DNA of 64,000 bases from Lactococcus sp. dk101 (lineage in GTDB: Bacteria; Bacillota; Bacilli; Lactobacillales; Streptococcaceae), in assembly GCF_009601055.1 (NCBI RefSeq), contig NZ_WITI01000007.1:1-64000 (forward strand), written 5' to 3'. How positions within the stretch are numbered: the first letter of the stretch is position 1; the number at the start of each line of letters is the position of its first letter. The notes beneath the pieces were generated by a model. It made no database searches and was not told the origin of the DNA. It worked only from the letters and a program-made list of their open reading frames with translations. This document shows, in pieces, positions 51,714 through 59,830 of the stretch. A program made the position numbers and the translations under genes.

Positions 51714-52330
51714 TTGTTATTCTCCAATCGTTTCGCCAATCGTGGCGAATTATCCTCATAAGTCTCTGCAATTTTGGCAAGTGCCCCGTTGCCAATCGTG
51801 GCATTATAATAACCTTTGGCAGTACTTGGCAATCGCAATGAAGGTAATGAAGTATATACTTTGTTGCCTTCAGGTGTAATTGTGAGGGGGTCTGCCTTAT
51901 TCAAGCTTTGAAGTTGTTCCAATAGTTCTTGACCCTTAACTTGCATTTTAGTAGATGCATCTGCAATGTCTTTCAAGGCTTTGACTGGCTCAATCATTTC
52001 TTTAATTTGGGATTCATTGATTTCTTCCGCTTTTGCAAGAATATTTTTAGTGATTTCATTATATTCAGCTTCAGAGAATACCTTTTTATCTTCGGCTTTC
52101 TTTTTCAGTTTTGAGTACATTTCTTTTTCTGCTTTGGCTGACCAGATAGCATCTTTAGCTTTCTTATAGTTATCAAGATCTGCATCATCTTCAGCTTTAG
52201 CCATAGCTGATTTTCCTTGCTCAAGTTTATTCTCGGCTTTAGTTACTTTATCAGCCAAGTCTTTAATTTTTGCTTGCTGTGCTACGTTTTTCTCGTTTAA
52301 GAGTGTTTCGATTTCTTCAAGTGATTTCAT
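51710..52330 (-). CDS. Coiled-coil capsid-region protein
   Basis: A 206-residue protein with a long N-terminal coiled coil (about 5-110) and a short C-terminal domain (LPSLRLPSTAKGYYNATIGNGALAKIAE). A scaffold or head-assembly role is plausible from position, ahead of and coupled to the capsid genes. AAGGAG precedes the ATG. Confidence 0.6.
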   Translation of the reverse strand: MKSLEEIETLLNEKNVAQQAKIKDLADKVTKAENKLEQGKSAMAKAEDDADLDNYKKAKDAIWSAKAEKEMYSKLKKKAEDKKVFSEAEYNEITKNILAKAEEINESQIKEMIEPVKALKDIADASTKMQVKGQELLEQLQSLNKADPLTITPEGNKVYTSLPSLRLPSTAKGYYNATIGNGALAKIAETYEDNSPRLAKRLENNK

Positions 52331-52342
52331 TGTGTTCTCCTT

Positions 52343-52729
52343 TTAATCTTCTAATTCAATGCCAAGTGTTTCAGCGATGTTATAAAGCGTGTTGATGTTC
52401 ACATCTGCAAGGTCTTTAGCGTCAATAGGTTCGCCACTGGTAAAGCGTGGGGTATAATTAGGGTCGCCATTAAACATCGAGTCATTGTAAGCATGTAGGT
52501 CGTTGAGATGCTCTTTAATTGAGCCTACACTATTCTCTTCCTCATTGACTCCAAGCAGAGCAGTCAGTTGGTAGAGTTCATCACAGATAATATCCGTTAG
52601 CGTGTCCATATCGCCACCTGAAAGCTCGTAGGCATTGAGTAGCGTACTTTGAATGGAATTGATAAGACTTGCGACTGTTTTGGTTTGTGGTGCTTGCTCC
52701 TGCTTATAGAGCTTAATTGTTTTTGTCAT
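52343..52729 (-). CDS. Satellite structural-operon protein
   Basis: A 128-residue acidic protein (SLINSIQSTLLNAYELSGGDMD ... DVNINTLYNIAETLGIELED) of unknown family. It opens the capsid operon, 12 bp before the coiled-coil gene. It might be a small head protein or a size-redirecting factor; nothing in the sequence settles this. Confidence 0.55.
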   Translation of the reverse strand: MTKTIKLYKQEQAPQTKTVASLINSIQSTLLNAYELSGGDMDTLTDIICDELYQLTALLGVNEEENSVGSIKEHLNDLHAYNDSMFNGDPNYTPRFTSGEPIDAKDLADVNINTLYNIAETLGIELED

Positions 52730-52807
52730 TATTTTCTCCTGTTATTTATATTAGTGATCCGTTGCCAGCAGTTAAGTTGGTGCTCTATTTTGTTGCATTA
52801 AGTCTCC

Positions 52808-52987
52808 TTATTGTCTGTGAATGGTTGTTATTTCTTGAATGCTAAATATAAAATTATCAATTTTAATAGTCTTAAAATCATAATCTTCCATTACTTCTGA
52901 TAAAATTCTCCACCGCTCCTCTGTATAAGCAAGTTGAGCAGTATTCCCTCCAGTTGTTGTTATATAGATTTTCTTAAATTCTTCCAT
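52808..52987 (-). CDS. Small satellite protein
   Basis: A 59-residue protein (opens MEEFKKIYITTTGGNTAQL) with mixed strand and helix character and no known family. AAAGGC seven bases before ATG supports it. It lies between the iteron region and the capsid operon. Confidence 0.6.
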   Translation of the reverse strand: MEEFKKIYITTTGGNTAQLAYTEERWRILSEVMEDYDFKTIKIDNFIFSIQEITTIHRQ

Positions 52988-53072
52988 TTTTTTGCCTTTC
53001 TAAAATATGAGTATGCTGTTGATATATTGCGGTCAATTTCTATTTTTACCATGCTTTTTGTAAGTTTTGAAT

Positions 53073-53442
53073 GGGGTGCATCTGAAATGCTCCTCCGCCT
53101 ACCTCCTTTAATACCAACGGGTGTACCTCCAGGTACGTCCTCAAAATCGTGGGGTGCATTTACTTTTTGGGGTGCAATATAAATGCACCCTCCTTAACTC
53201 CTTTAGTACCAAGGGATTAAGCTCTTTTTTTACCTCAAAATCGTGGGGTGCATTTACTTTCTAAAACTATATAAGTATGTCCTCAAGCCCCTTATTTATT
53301 ACTTTTATACTAAATAAAAGTTTTATAGAATTTAAATGCACCCAATGCACCCCAATAGCGATAAAGCCATATATACCAAGCGTTTGTAGAGGGTGCATTT
53401 GTGGGGTGCATTTACTATTTGGGTGCATTTAGTTTGCACCCC
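53073..53442. repeat. Iteron array 1, GGGGTGCATTTA
   Basis: About ten copies of GGGTGCA in both orientations: 53073, 53151, 53169, 53184 (inverted), 53245, 53337 (inverted), 53346 (inverted), 53391, 53403, 53421 and 53435 (inverted). Two lie in longer repeats (TCAAAATCGTGGGGTGCATTTAC). The array begins inside the 3' end of the replication gene and continues past it, the usual place for a SaPI-like origin. Confidence 0.8.
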
Positions 53443-54865
53443 GCTTATAACCTCGTTTCCCCTTTTGTGTTACTTTTACCCATTCAGCTTTATTATTCAT
53501 TGAATTCTTGAATTTAGCGACTATCTTAGAACTTCCTCTACCTGTTTCAATTCCCATAGCTTCCCAATAGAAGTAACTAGCTGTCACAAATTCTCGTGGT
53601 TTGGCTTCCCCTCTAAACTCATGTTCAGGAACTTGACCAGTTTCAAGAATAAAACCGATATAGTCTCGTCGATAATCTTTACCCGTCCTATTATTGAACG
53701 TTCTATAAAAATCAGTTGGGATTGGTATTTCTAAATACTGTTCAAGTAATTCTTCCTGCTCATCAAGATATTCAAAGCCTGTACGTTCTTCATTAAGCAT
53801 TTTCTCATCTTGTTGCGAAAGAACTGGCTTAAACCCTTCTTTGTAGTAGTGGACAATCTCCCCCCAAAACTGATTGACTATCTCCTGCGTCAAATCGCTC
53901 ACAGGGTGGTACTTTTGCAAGTTCTTAGAACAATGGATAGGCAAGAAACGGCGTGCACCTGTACGGTCTTTCTGATACTCCTCTTGGTTGGTTGTCCGTG
54001 CAATTACAAAGTTCTTGGCATACTTCTCAACACTCGTCCCATAAGGGCGTCTAAAAGAGACTTCTGTTTGAGTGATGAATTTCTTTAAGTCTGCGAATGA
54101 TGTTTTATTACTCACTGCCATTTCATCATCATTTACAATCAATGCCTTGAGCATCTTAGCCAGTTCGTCCTTTTCCTCAAAGTTTTTGAATGAGTCGGTG
54201 TACCAATCACAAGCGACTTTGGTTAGGAAAGTTGTTTTCCCTGAGCCTTGCCCACCTACTAAGTCCAGTACAAGGTCAAATTTACTATATGGGTTATAGA
54301 CTTTAGCAACTGCACCAACAAAGAAAATCTTTGTCATTTTTTCAGTCAGATCACTCTCTTTAGCACCTAAATAATCAGGCAGCAGATTTCTGACTCGTTT
54401 GGTCTTGTCCCAGTCTTTATAACACTGCTCCATATAGTCTTTTACAGGGTTGTACTTATTTGCATATGCAATTTTATTGATAACTTTTACAAGTAATAAG
54501 TTGTCAAAGAGGACGTCATACTTTTCTTCAAAATGCTCTAGAATGGCAGTAATATAAACATCTTTTAGTCCGTCATTTCTGACCTTCACATTTTTCAGTT
54601 CAAATGGTTCTTTAATCTCAATTTCTTGAGTAAAATCATTAAATACAAATTTATCTTTAAGAATGGGATCATGTTCAATCGCCACACGTATATTTCTTAT
54701 AGACTTTGCTTTTGGTTTCCCATATTGATTATTAATGAATAATCCTTCTTCAAATTTAGGCTTAATGACCTTAGCTTTATCGTCAGGCTTGTCCTTTTCA
54801 ATTTGAAACTCTTGTATAGGCACTGTCAGCACTTGTAAAGCTAGCTCTTGGTTGAATTCAGGCAA
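53429..54865 (-). CDS. VapE-type replication helicase/primase
   Basis: A 478-residue protein. The central VirE/VapE-type ATPase has Walker A GGQGSGKTT (about residue 206) and Walker B LIVNDDE, followed by sensor segments (VIARTTNQEEYQKDRTGARRF). The C-terminal 130 residues look like a DNA-binding wing. It is the presumed initiator that melts the origin at the iterons next to its 3' end. Its start overlaps the preceding gene by eight bases. Confidence 0.82.
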   Translation of the reverse strand: MPEFNQELALQVLTVPIQEFQIEKDKPDDKAKVIKPKFEEGLFINNQYGKPKAKSIRNIRVAIEHDPILKDKFVFNDFTQEIEIKEPFELKNVKVRNDGLKDVYITAILEHFEEKYDVLFDNLLLVKVINKIAYANKYNPVKDYMEQCYKDWDKTKRVRNLLPDYLGAKESDLTEKMTKIFFVGAVAKVYNPYSKFDLVLDLVGGQGSGKTTFLTKVACDWYTDSFKNFEEKDELAKMLKALIVNDDEMAVSNKTSFADLKKFITQTEVSFRRPYGTSVEKYAKNFVIARTTNQEEYQKDRTGARRFLPIHCSKNLQKYHPVSDLTQEIVNQFWGEIVHYYKEGFKPVLSQQDEKMLNEERTGFEYLDEQEELLEQYLEIPIPTDFYRTFNNRTGKDYRRDYIGFILETGQVPEHEFRGEAKPREFVTASYFYWEAMGIETGRGSSKIVAKFKNSMNNKAEWVKVTQKGKRGYKRGAN

Positions 54866-55418
54866 TTAACACCTCCTTTTCTTTTTCGTTAAAATAATAA
54901 TTTGATATGCCGATAAAATCAGAGAGCATTTTCTTTTTCTCTGCTCCGTGAGTTGTCGCTGTGATTTCAGAGACTGCCCACATGGTAATCATGAAATATG
55001 ACCAGCCTTCCTGTTTTCCTAACAGAATGAAGCGTGTTATATTTTCAGCATTGCCAAACCCATGATTAAGCACGATTTTATCTTTAAACCGCTCAAACTG
55101 ACTTTGCTTGTGAGTCGTGGCGCTCTGCTCAATTCCCTGCCGTCTTAGCTCGTGTAAGAATGAAACGAACTGATTAGAAGGTTCTTTAATTAAAGCCGTA
55201 TGCGCTCGTTTAAAGCCCTCTATCATGGCTTCATGTTGCCAATGGTTGTAAGGTCTAATATCAATCAAGCCATTATAAAAACTATCGTAATTCATGCCCT
55301 TCGGTTCAAGATAGATATAGTTGTAAAAATCATCTTTTTGAAAGATTGAGGTCTCGCCAGCTCCTGTCATTGCCAGCTTTGCCGTTTCTTTTTTTATTCT
55401 GATAGATAGAAGTCTCAT
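54858..55418 (-). CDS. Satellite replication-region protein
   Basis: A 186-residue protein with no family I can name; helical from about residue 55 (FKRAHTALIKEPSNQFVSFLHEL) with a C-terminal WAVSEITATTHGAEKKKMLSDF. It is coupled to both neighbours (one-base overlap before, eight-base overlap after), so it probably works with the VapE-like protein, perhaps as a primase accessory. Confidence 0.6.
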   Translation of the reverse strand: MRLLSIRIKKETAKLAMTGAGETSIFQKDDFYNYIYLEPKGMNYDSFYNGLIDIRPYNHWQHEAMIEGFKRAHTALIKEPSNQFVSFLHELRRQGIEQSATTHKQSQFERFKDKIVLNHGFGNAENITRFILLGKQEGWSYFMITMWAVSEITATTHGAEKKKMLSDFIGISNYYFNEKEKEVLIA

Positions 55419-55663
55419 TATGGCACCTCCAATGCATCAAATAAACTGATCTCTCCGCCTTCGGTTTCGCCCTCGAACCTTGTGCCAGCTCGGTGTCTTT
55501 TGTAGGTAAAATCATACCCAGATACTGGCTCAAGTTGAAAACTATCACGCTTTTTAATCTGTTCCGGCGTGAGGTAAGCAAACTCTGCCTTTAAGTTTTC
55601 CATGCCTCTTGATTGAATGCCAGCAACAAACGAACAGGCAACAATAATGTTATTCTCTTTCAT
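55418..55663 (-). CDS. Small satellite protein
   Basis: An 81-residue protein (KAEFAYLTPEQIKKRDSFQLEPVSGYDFTYKRHRAGTRFEGE) of unknown function. Its stop shares a base with the next start. GGAG lies upstream of the ATG. Confidence 0.55.
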   Translation of the reverse strand: MKENNIIVACSFVAGIQSRGMENLKAEFAYLTPEQIKKRDSFQLEPVSGYDFTYKRHRAGTRFEGETEGGEISLFDALEVP

Positions 55664-55703
55664 GTTTCTCCTTTCCTATAAATACTTAACTCCTCGAATT
55701 CGT

Positions 55704-55715
55704 CTCGCCCGACAA
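55704..55715. repeat. CTCGCCCGACAA element, copy 2 of 3
   Basis: Part of a 25-bp near-identical repeat (GAATTCGTCTCGCCCGACAA core) at 55691-55715 and 58351-58375. A shorter inverted copy lies at 48087-48098. All three are intergenic and inside the satellite. Confidence 0.7.
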
Positions 55716-55720
55716 ATCAT

Positions 55721-56011
55721 TTATTTGTTGATTAAAAACTTTTTGACATCATCAATCTTGAAAAATACAAGACTGGTTTTGTAAGGTGGTTGGTATCGGT
55801 CTAAGCCGTTTTCTTCCCATTTGGTCACTGTACCGTCAACTATTCCAAGCTCAAGCATTAAATCCTGCTTTGAGATGATGCCCAAGCTATGTTTTTCTTT
55901 TAACTTGTATTGAGTTTTCATGAAACTATCAATCTGATCAGCAACAGTTTCGGTAATATCTCTTGTCATAAGACTGACAGCAGTAGTTAGAAAATCATCT
56001 GTATTTGTCAT
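55721..56011 (-). CDS. HTH/excisionase-like protein
   Basis: A 96-residue protein with a C-terminal winged-helix of the excisionase/MerR type (ISKQDLMLELGIVDGTVTKWEENGLDRYQPPYKTSLVFFKIDDVKKFL). The N-terminal half is helical. It could be the excisionase or an early activator. Its ATG shares a base with the upstream stop. Confidence 0.65.
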   Translation of the reverse strand: MTNTDDFLTTAVSLMTRDITETVADQIDSFMKTQYKLKEKHSLGIISKQDLMLELGIVDGTVTKWEENGLDRYQPPYKTSLVFFKIDDVKKFLINK

Positions 56012-56148
56012 TATTTACCCCCTCTAGATAGTTTCAGTTTAAATTTTGGTCTATAGTTTCTATTGACAAATATAATTCTCATTTTTCTGTGAACAATCCA
56101 CCAGTTATCGATGTCGCAAATAAACACTTCCATTTTTTCGTATCTCAT
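56011..56148 (-). CDS. Very small basic protein (45 residues)
   Basis: A 45-residue basic, aromatic protein (contains CDIDNWWIVHRKMRIIFVNR). GGAGG six bases before ATG, a four-base overlap with the gene before and a one-base overlap with the gene after show it is a real member of the operon. Function unknown. Confidence 0.65.
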   Translation of the reverse strand: MRYEKMEVFICDIDNWWIVHRKMRIIFVNRNYRPKFKLKLSRGGK

Positions 56149-56345
56149 GCCACACCTCCCACGAATTCGACTAATACACCTTCATTTTTAAGCGTGAATG
56201 TTACCACGTTTCTGCGGTAGTCAAACAATGTGTTGGTGCGTTCTGTGCTGATATGGTGCTTTGTTACTGTTTCAAGAAGTGCCATGAGCTGGCTTGCTAT
56301 TTCATCTGTTAAAAAGTATTGTTTTTTCAAAATAAATTTCTCCAT
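56145..56345 (-). CDS. Small satellite early protein
   Basis: A 66-residue protein (LTDEIASQLMALLETVTKHHIST ... NVVTFTLKNEGVLVEFVGGVA), helix followed by strands; unknown. It is the first gene after the leader motif shared with the prophage. Confidence 0.55.
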   Translation of the reverse strand: MEKFILKKQYFLTDEIASQLMALLETVTKHHISTERTNTLFDYRRNVVTFTLKNEGVLVEFVGGVA

Positions 56346-56588
56346 TATGGTATAATGAATATAAAGAATGAATTACCTATTCACCTCTTTAAATTCTGAT
56401 TGAAAGCTCCGTTCGTCGCCAAACTGCAGGGGCTTTTTTTGCGTCATTTTTTATAACTTGTATCACGGCCTTTCTTCTAACTATCAATGTCAATCATCTT
56501 CACTACATACAACGAGGTTTACGCTGTGTACCTACGCTTTGGCAAAAGCTGTGCAAGTGCCTGCGTTTGTTCGTTTAGATGATTAGGA
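56346..56588 (-). other. Leader between cro and the early operon
   Basis: About 240 bp without a gene. It contains the motif shared with the prophage leader (56517-56575) and an inverted repeat AAGCTCC ... GGGGCTT with a T-run on the plus strand at about 56403-56440. Confidence 0.5.
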
Positions 56589-56783
56589 TCAGTAGTCTTT
56601 AGCTAGCCACTGCGTTATTTTTTGATAAGTGGATTGTTGAACTCTGTGGTTGTAGTCAGGATTTTCCAATTGTCCATATGTTAGACGGTTAATTCCTAGT
56701 AGTTCAGCAGTATCACTTTTACTTAAATTAAGAGTAGCGCGCTTTTTTCTTAATGCTTCTTTAATCTCTTTTGTTAGATACAT
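56589..56783 (-). CDS. Cro-like repressor of the satellite
   Basis: A 64-residue helix-turn-helix protein (SKSDTAELLGINRLTYGQLEN). It is divergent from the CI-like gene and lies behind a perfect promoter full of operator repeats. AAGGAG precedes the ATG. Confidence 0.78.
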   Translation of the reverse strand: MYLTKEIKEALRKKRATLNLSKSDTAELLGINRLTYGQLENPDYNHRVQQSTYQKITQWLAKDY

Positions 56784-56803
56784 ACATTTACTCCTTAGTT
56801 ATT

Positions 56804-56882
56804 ATCATCAAATTGATGATAAACTAATTATAAATCATCAAATTGATAATGTCAAGCATTTTTTTATTTTCAAATTGATGAT
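56804..56882. promoter_or_regulatory. Operator repeats of the satellite switch
   Basis: ATCATCA-AAT-TGATGAT at 56804-56820, ATCATCAAATTGATAAT at 56834-56850, and a half-site CAAATTGATGAT at 56871-56882. One fills the spacer of the early promoter and one covers its start region. Confidence 0.8.
56827..56855 (-). promoter_or_regulatory. Satellite early promoter
   Basis: TTGACA (56850-56855), 17-bp spacer, TATAAT (56827-56832) on the minus strand. Confidence 0.85.
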
Positions 56883-56953
56883 TTTTATTTATATTAATAT
56901 AAATTATGTGTTAAAATAGATAAAGATAAATTATTTTATGAAGGGAGTAATGA

Positions 56954-57388
56954 ATGAATAAGATTAAAGAGTTGAGAAAAGAAAGGAAGTTAACTTTAGC
57001 AAAGTTGGCACAAATGTTTAATGAACAAAATGTTCTAGATAAAGATGGAAATCAAATTAAAATGTCAGATAGCCAACTTTCAACATATGAAAATGGTTCA
57101 AGATCACCAAGACATAATGAAGTGTGGATTGGTTTGGCAAACATTTTTGAAGTATCTGAACTTTATTTAATGGGATATGATAATGAAACGCTAAAAAAAA
57201 CACTAGATAACGCATTAACAAATGCGTCTGATTTAATGGAAAAGCTAGAGTTAAACCCAGATGATTTTTTACAATTAAAGTCTTTAAATAAATCTGTAAA
57301 ACTAATAAAAGGTCTATCAGACGAAAATAATGAAAAATGGTTAGAATATGGCAAGCTGCTACTTGAATCACAAAATAAAAGTAGTTAA
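56954..57388 (+). CDS. CI-like repressor without peptidase domain
   Basis: A 144-residue XRE-type regulator with an HTH in its first 75 residues (LTLAKLAQMFNEQNVL ... MSDSQLSTYENGSRSPRHNEV) and a short helical C-terminus. It lacks the S24 peptidase seen in the prophage repressor. Release of the satellite should therefore need a helper-phage protein, as with SaPI Stl. AAGGGAG precedes the ATG. Confidence 0.8.
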   Translation: MNKIKELRKERKLTLAKLAQMFNEQNVLDKDGNQIKMSDSQLSTYENGSRSPRHNEVWIGLANIFEVSELYLMGYDNETLKKTLDNALTNASDLMEKLELNPDDFLQLKSLNKSVKLIKGLSDENNEKWLEYGKLLLESQNKSS

Positions 57389-57423
57389 TCTGTAAAGATA
57401 CTTAAGAGAAAAGTCTTGACACG

Positions 57424-57627
57424 CTAGCCCACTTAGACCACTGAAAGTCTGTGATTGGTTGGTAACACTAGCTTTATAACAAGTGGGCTAGAAGTGGGCT
57501 AGCATTTTCTCCAAGTGGGCTACACCCTCTAGACCACTTAGCACTACACTAGCCCACTTCTAGCCCACTTGACCTAATCTCAGTCATATCAACGGTTTAC
57601 AGGTTTTAAGTGGGCTAAGTGGTCTAG
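57424..57627. repeat. Iteron array 2, AAGTGGGCTAG
   Basis: Seven copies of AAGTGGGCTA(G): forward at 57481, 57492, 57513 and 57608; inverted at 57424, 57549 and 57560. Related half-copies (AGACCACT or AGTGGTCT) adjoin four of them. The array fills the gap between the CI-like gene and the gene at 57780 and shares no sequence with iteron array 1. Confidence 0.85.
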
Positions 57628-57779
57628 TCGTTCAAAACTTTTTAGTTTTAAGCTCTTGTTTTATTAATCAGAGTAAGCCTCGTAATGATCAAAAACAAAA
57701 AATAAGTAACAAGTTAAATCAAGTTCATAAAAAACTTGTTTAGCTATCTATTTATTTAAAAAAAATAAGGAGAAATAAT

Positions 57780-57965
57780 ATGATTACAAAAAGAGAAGTA
57801 AAAGAACGTTTTGAAGTTGTATCTGCTTCATTGGGAGGTATTGGAATAATCCTTGATAAGCAAACAGGTGTTCAGTATCTCTCAACAGCTGGAGGCTTAA
57901 CTCCGTTATTGGGTGCAGATGGTAAACCAGTCATACATCATGAAGATAAAAATAGTGCTTTTTAA
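57780..57965 (+). CDS. DUF6440-like small protein
   Basis: A 61-residue protein with the pattern ERFEVV ... IILDKQTGVQYLSTAGGLTPLLGADGKPV of the DUF6440 type, common in phages and satellites. Function unknown. AAGGAG precedes the ATG. Confidence 0.7.
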   Translation: MITKREVKERFEVVSASLGGIGIILDKQTGVQYLSTAGGLTPLLGADGKPVIHHEDKNSAF

Positions 57966-58117
57966 AGCAATATACGTTGTTACTGTACTTGTTACCGTTC
58001 TATTTTCAAATAAGACCTCACAAACAGCTTAACCATGGGCTTGTTACCGTACTACCGTACTTTTAATTGCACTATATATTCACAGCATGGTTGATAATTT
58101 AGAAAGGAGGTTGATAA

Positions 58118-58321
58118 ATCAATTTATTTAAACAAAGCATCTTAATAACACTTATTATAATCGCAGTGACTTTGGCGATTTACACAGTTTATATAACTAT
58201 AAAATCGCTTGTTTTAAAAATTAGGAATAACAAAAGAATATCCTTAACGTTCAAAGAAAATTTTGGTCAGTTGAATATCTTTATAACTGATGTAATCTTA
58301 GAAGCACTCTCTAAAACATAA
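58118..58321 (+). CDS. Small membrane protein with apparent ATC start
   Basis: An open frame of 67 codons: a hydrophobic helix (SILITLIIIAVTLAIYTVYI) then a basic and a polar tail. AAAGGAGG at 58103-58110 is ideal, but seven bases later stands ATC and two in-frame stops lie just upstream, so there is no ATG, GTG or TTG in range. Either a rare ATC start or a start-codon mutation. Confidence 0.45.
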   Translation: MNLFKQSILITLIIIAVTLAIYTVYITIKSLVLKIRNNKRISLTFKENFGQLNIFITDVILEALSKT

Positions 58322-58391
58322 AAATATTAGTTAGAATTATTAATATGATCTCCTTGAATTCGTCTCGCCCGACAATAGAACAGGAGAAAGT

Positions 58392-59579
58392 ATGAAAGTT
58401 AAAGAAATAATAAAAAAAGACGGTTCAATCGCCTTTAGAGTGAATGCTTACTTAGGCATTGACAGCCTCACAGGCAAGCAAGTAAGAACTACAATTACCG
58501 CCAATAGCCCTAAAATGTGCGACATTAAAGCAAAACAAGCTATAAATAAATTTATACAAAATGGCTCAACCGTCGCAAGAGAAAAAGTAGAATTTGAGAA
58601 CTTTGAACAGTTGGCTCTTTCGTGGTTTGATAGTTACCAGCTGACAGTAAAAGCAAATACTGTACGAGTTACAAATAACTTTTTTAGAATTTACCTTTTG
58701 CCCGTATTTGGAGAGTATAAGATTGATAAGATCACACCCACTCTGATACAACAAACAGTAAATCAATGGGCTAAAAATGCGAATACCGCTCAATTAACGA
58801 ACGGTAAAAGAGAAAAAGGAAAGTGTAAAGATTTTAAGCTGTTGCTCAATTTAATGAAACGTATTTTAGATTATGCTGTTCAGTTGGGAATAATCTCAAG
58901 TAATCCAGCTATACAGGTCGTAGCACCTAAATTAAAAACAAGGGCATCAAAGAAAATAAAGTATTTTGATAATGATGAGTTAAAAAGATTTCTTCTCTAT
59001 CTTGATAACTTGCCCTCAACCTCTGAAAACTTGATGCGCTCAACACTTTATAAACTTTTGATTTCTACCGGCTTGAGAATTGGTGAAGCCTTGGCTCTTT
59101 CATGGTCAGATATTGATTTAAAAGACAAGTCTATCAAAGTTAGTAAGACAATGCTTCAAACTAATGAGGTACAAGACAGTGCAAAAACAACAGAGAGCAA
59201 TAGAACGGTCTCTATAGATGATGAAACGGCACATCTATTACGTGAATGGAAAGCTAAACAGCAGGACGTTAGCAAGGTAATCAGCCTTAATAGTAATGTT
59301 TCTATCTTTTCTATTGAAGGGCATCAGTTTACTTATGCAAGAGAGCTTACCTTTTTAACTCAACACTTTAGAAATGCTGGAGTAAAAAACATTGGTTTTC
59401 ACGGCTTTAGACACACACATGCCAGCTTGTTAATGAATGCAGATGTTAACCCAAAAGAAATACAGTTAAGGCTAGGACATGCGGATTATAACATCACAAT
59501 GAACACTTACAGCCATTTAGCCGAGGACAAGAAAAAAGACACTGCGGAAAAATTCAGCAGTATCTTAAAAGCATTATAA
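58392..59579 (+). CDS. int: Satellite tyrosine integrase
   Basis: A 395-residue tyrosine recombinase: arm-binding domain about 1-60, core-binding domain about 65-180, catalytic domain with Arg in STGLRIGEALAL, HGFRHTHASLL, LGHADYNI and Tyr in MNTYSHL. It lies next to the right attachment site and is unrelated in detail to the prophage integrase. GGAG precedes the ATG. Confidence 0.93.
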   Translation: MKVKEIIKKDGSIAFRVNAYLGIDSLTGKQVRTTITANSPKMCDIKAKQAINKFIQNGSTVAREKVEFENFEQLALSWFDSYQLTVKANTVRVTNNFFRIYLLPVFGEYKIDKITPTLIQQTVNQWAKNANTAQLTNGKREKGKCKDFKLLLNLMKRILDYAVQLGIISSNPAIQVVAPKLKTRASKKIKYFDNDELKRFLLYLDNLPSTSENLMRSTLYKLLISTGLRIGEALALSWSDIDLKDKSIKVSKTMLQTNEVQDSAKTTESNRTVSIDDETAHLLREWKAKQQDVSKVISLNSNVSIFSIEGHQFTYARELTFLTQHFRNAGVKNIGFHGFRHTHASLLMNADVNPKEIQLRLGHADYNITMNTYSHLAEDKKKDTAEKFSSILKAL

Positions 59580-59588
59580 TTTTCATTG

Positions 59589-59609
59589 ACGTAGTTAATT
59601 GCGTAGTTA
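59589..59609 (+). repeat. Integrase arm-type repeats, right end
   Basis: ACGTAGTTA at 59589-59597 and GCGTAGTTA at 59601-59609, 12 bp apart start to start, matching the pair at 48051 and 48063. Confidence 0.7.
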
Positions 59610-59661
59610 GGTTATATCAGAATGAACGCAATCCCTTATATAGCAAGGGTTAAGACATTTG

Positions 59662-59685
59662 TTTTTTCATGCCTTCATTATAACA
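59662..59685. other. Right attachment site of the satellite
   Basis: Identical over 24 bp to 47930-47953. Beyond it, from 59686, lies the original chromosomal sequence upstream of ung, now separated from ung by 11.7 kb. Confidence 0.9.
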
Positions 59686-59771
59686 AATCCCCGTCATCCT
59701 TGCCACAAGGGAGCTGTCAGTACTGACAAGAAAGAGTTGTTCATTTATTTTAATTGAAAATGATTTTTTTC

Positions 59772-59800
59772 TTGCATTATCCTAAAAATAAGTCTATACT
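59772..59800 (+). promoter_or_regulatory. Promoter of the peptide-binding lipoprotein transcript
   Basis: TTGCAT (59772-59777), 17-bp spacer, TATACT (59795-59800). Confidence 0.7.
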
Positions 59801-59830
59801 TAGAGAAAAATTAACGAAGGAGAAATCACA

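Noticed and set aside
52934-53182. Plus-strand frame of 82 codons in the iteron region
   Set aside because: It overlaps the well-supported small gene 52808-52987 on the other strand, runs through repeats and has no ribosome site.
57424-57627. CRISPR array
   Set aside because: Repeats are 11 bp, occur in both orientations and have irregular gaps.
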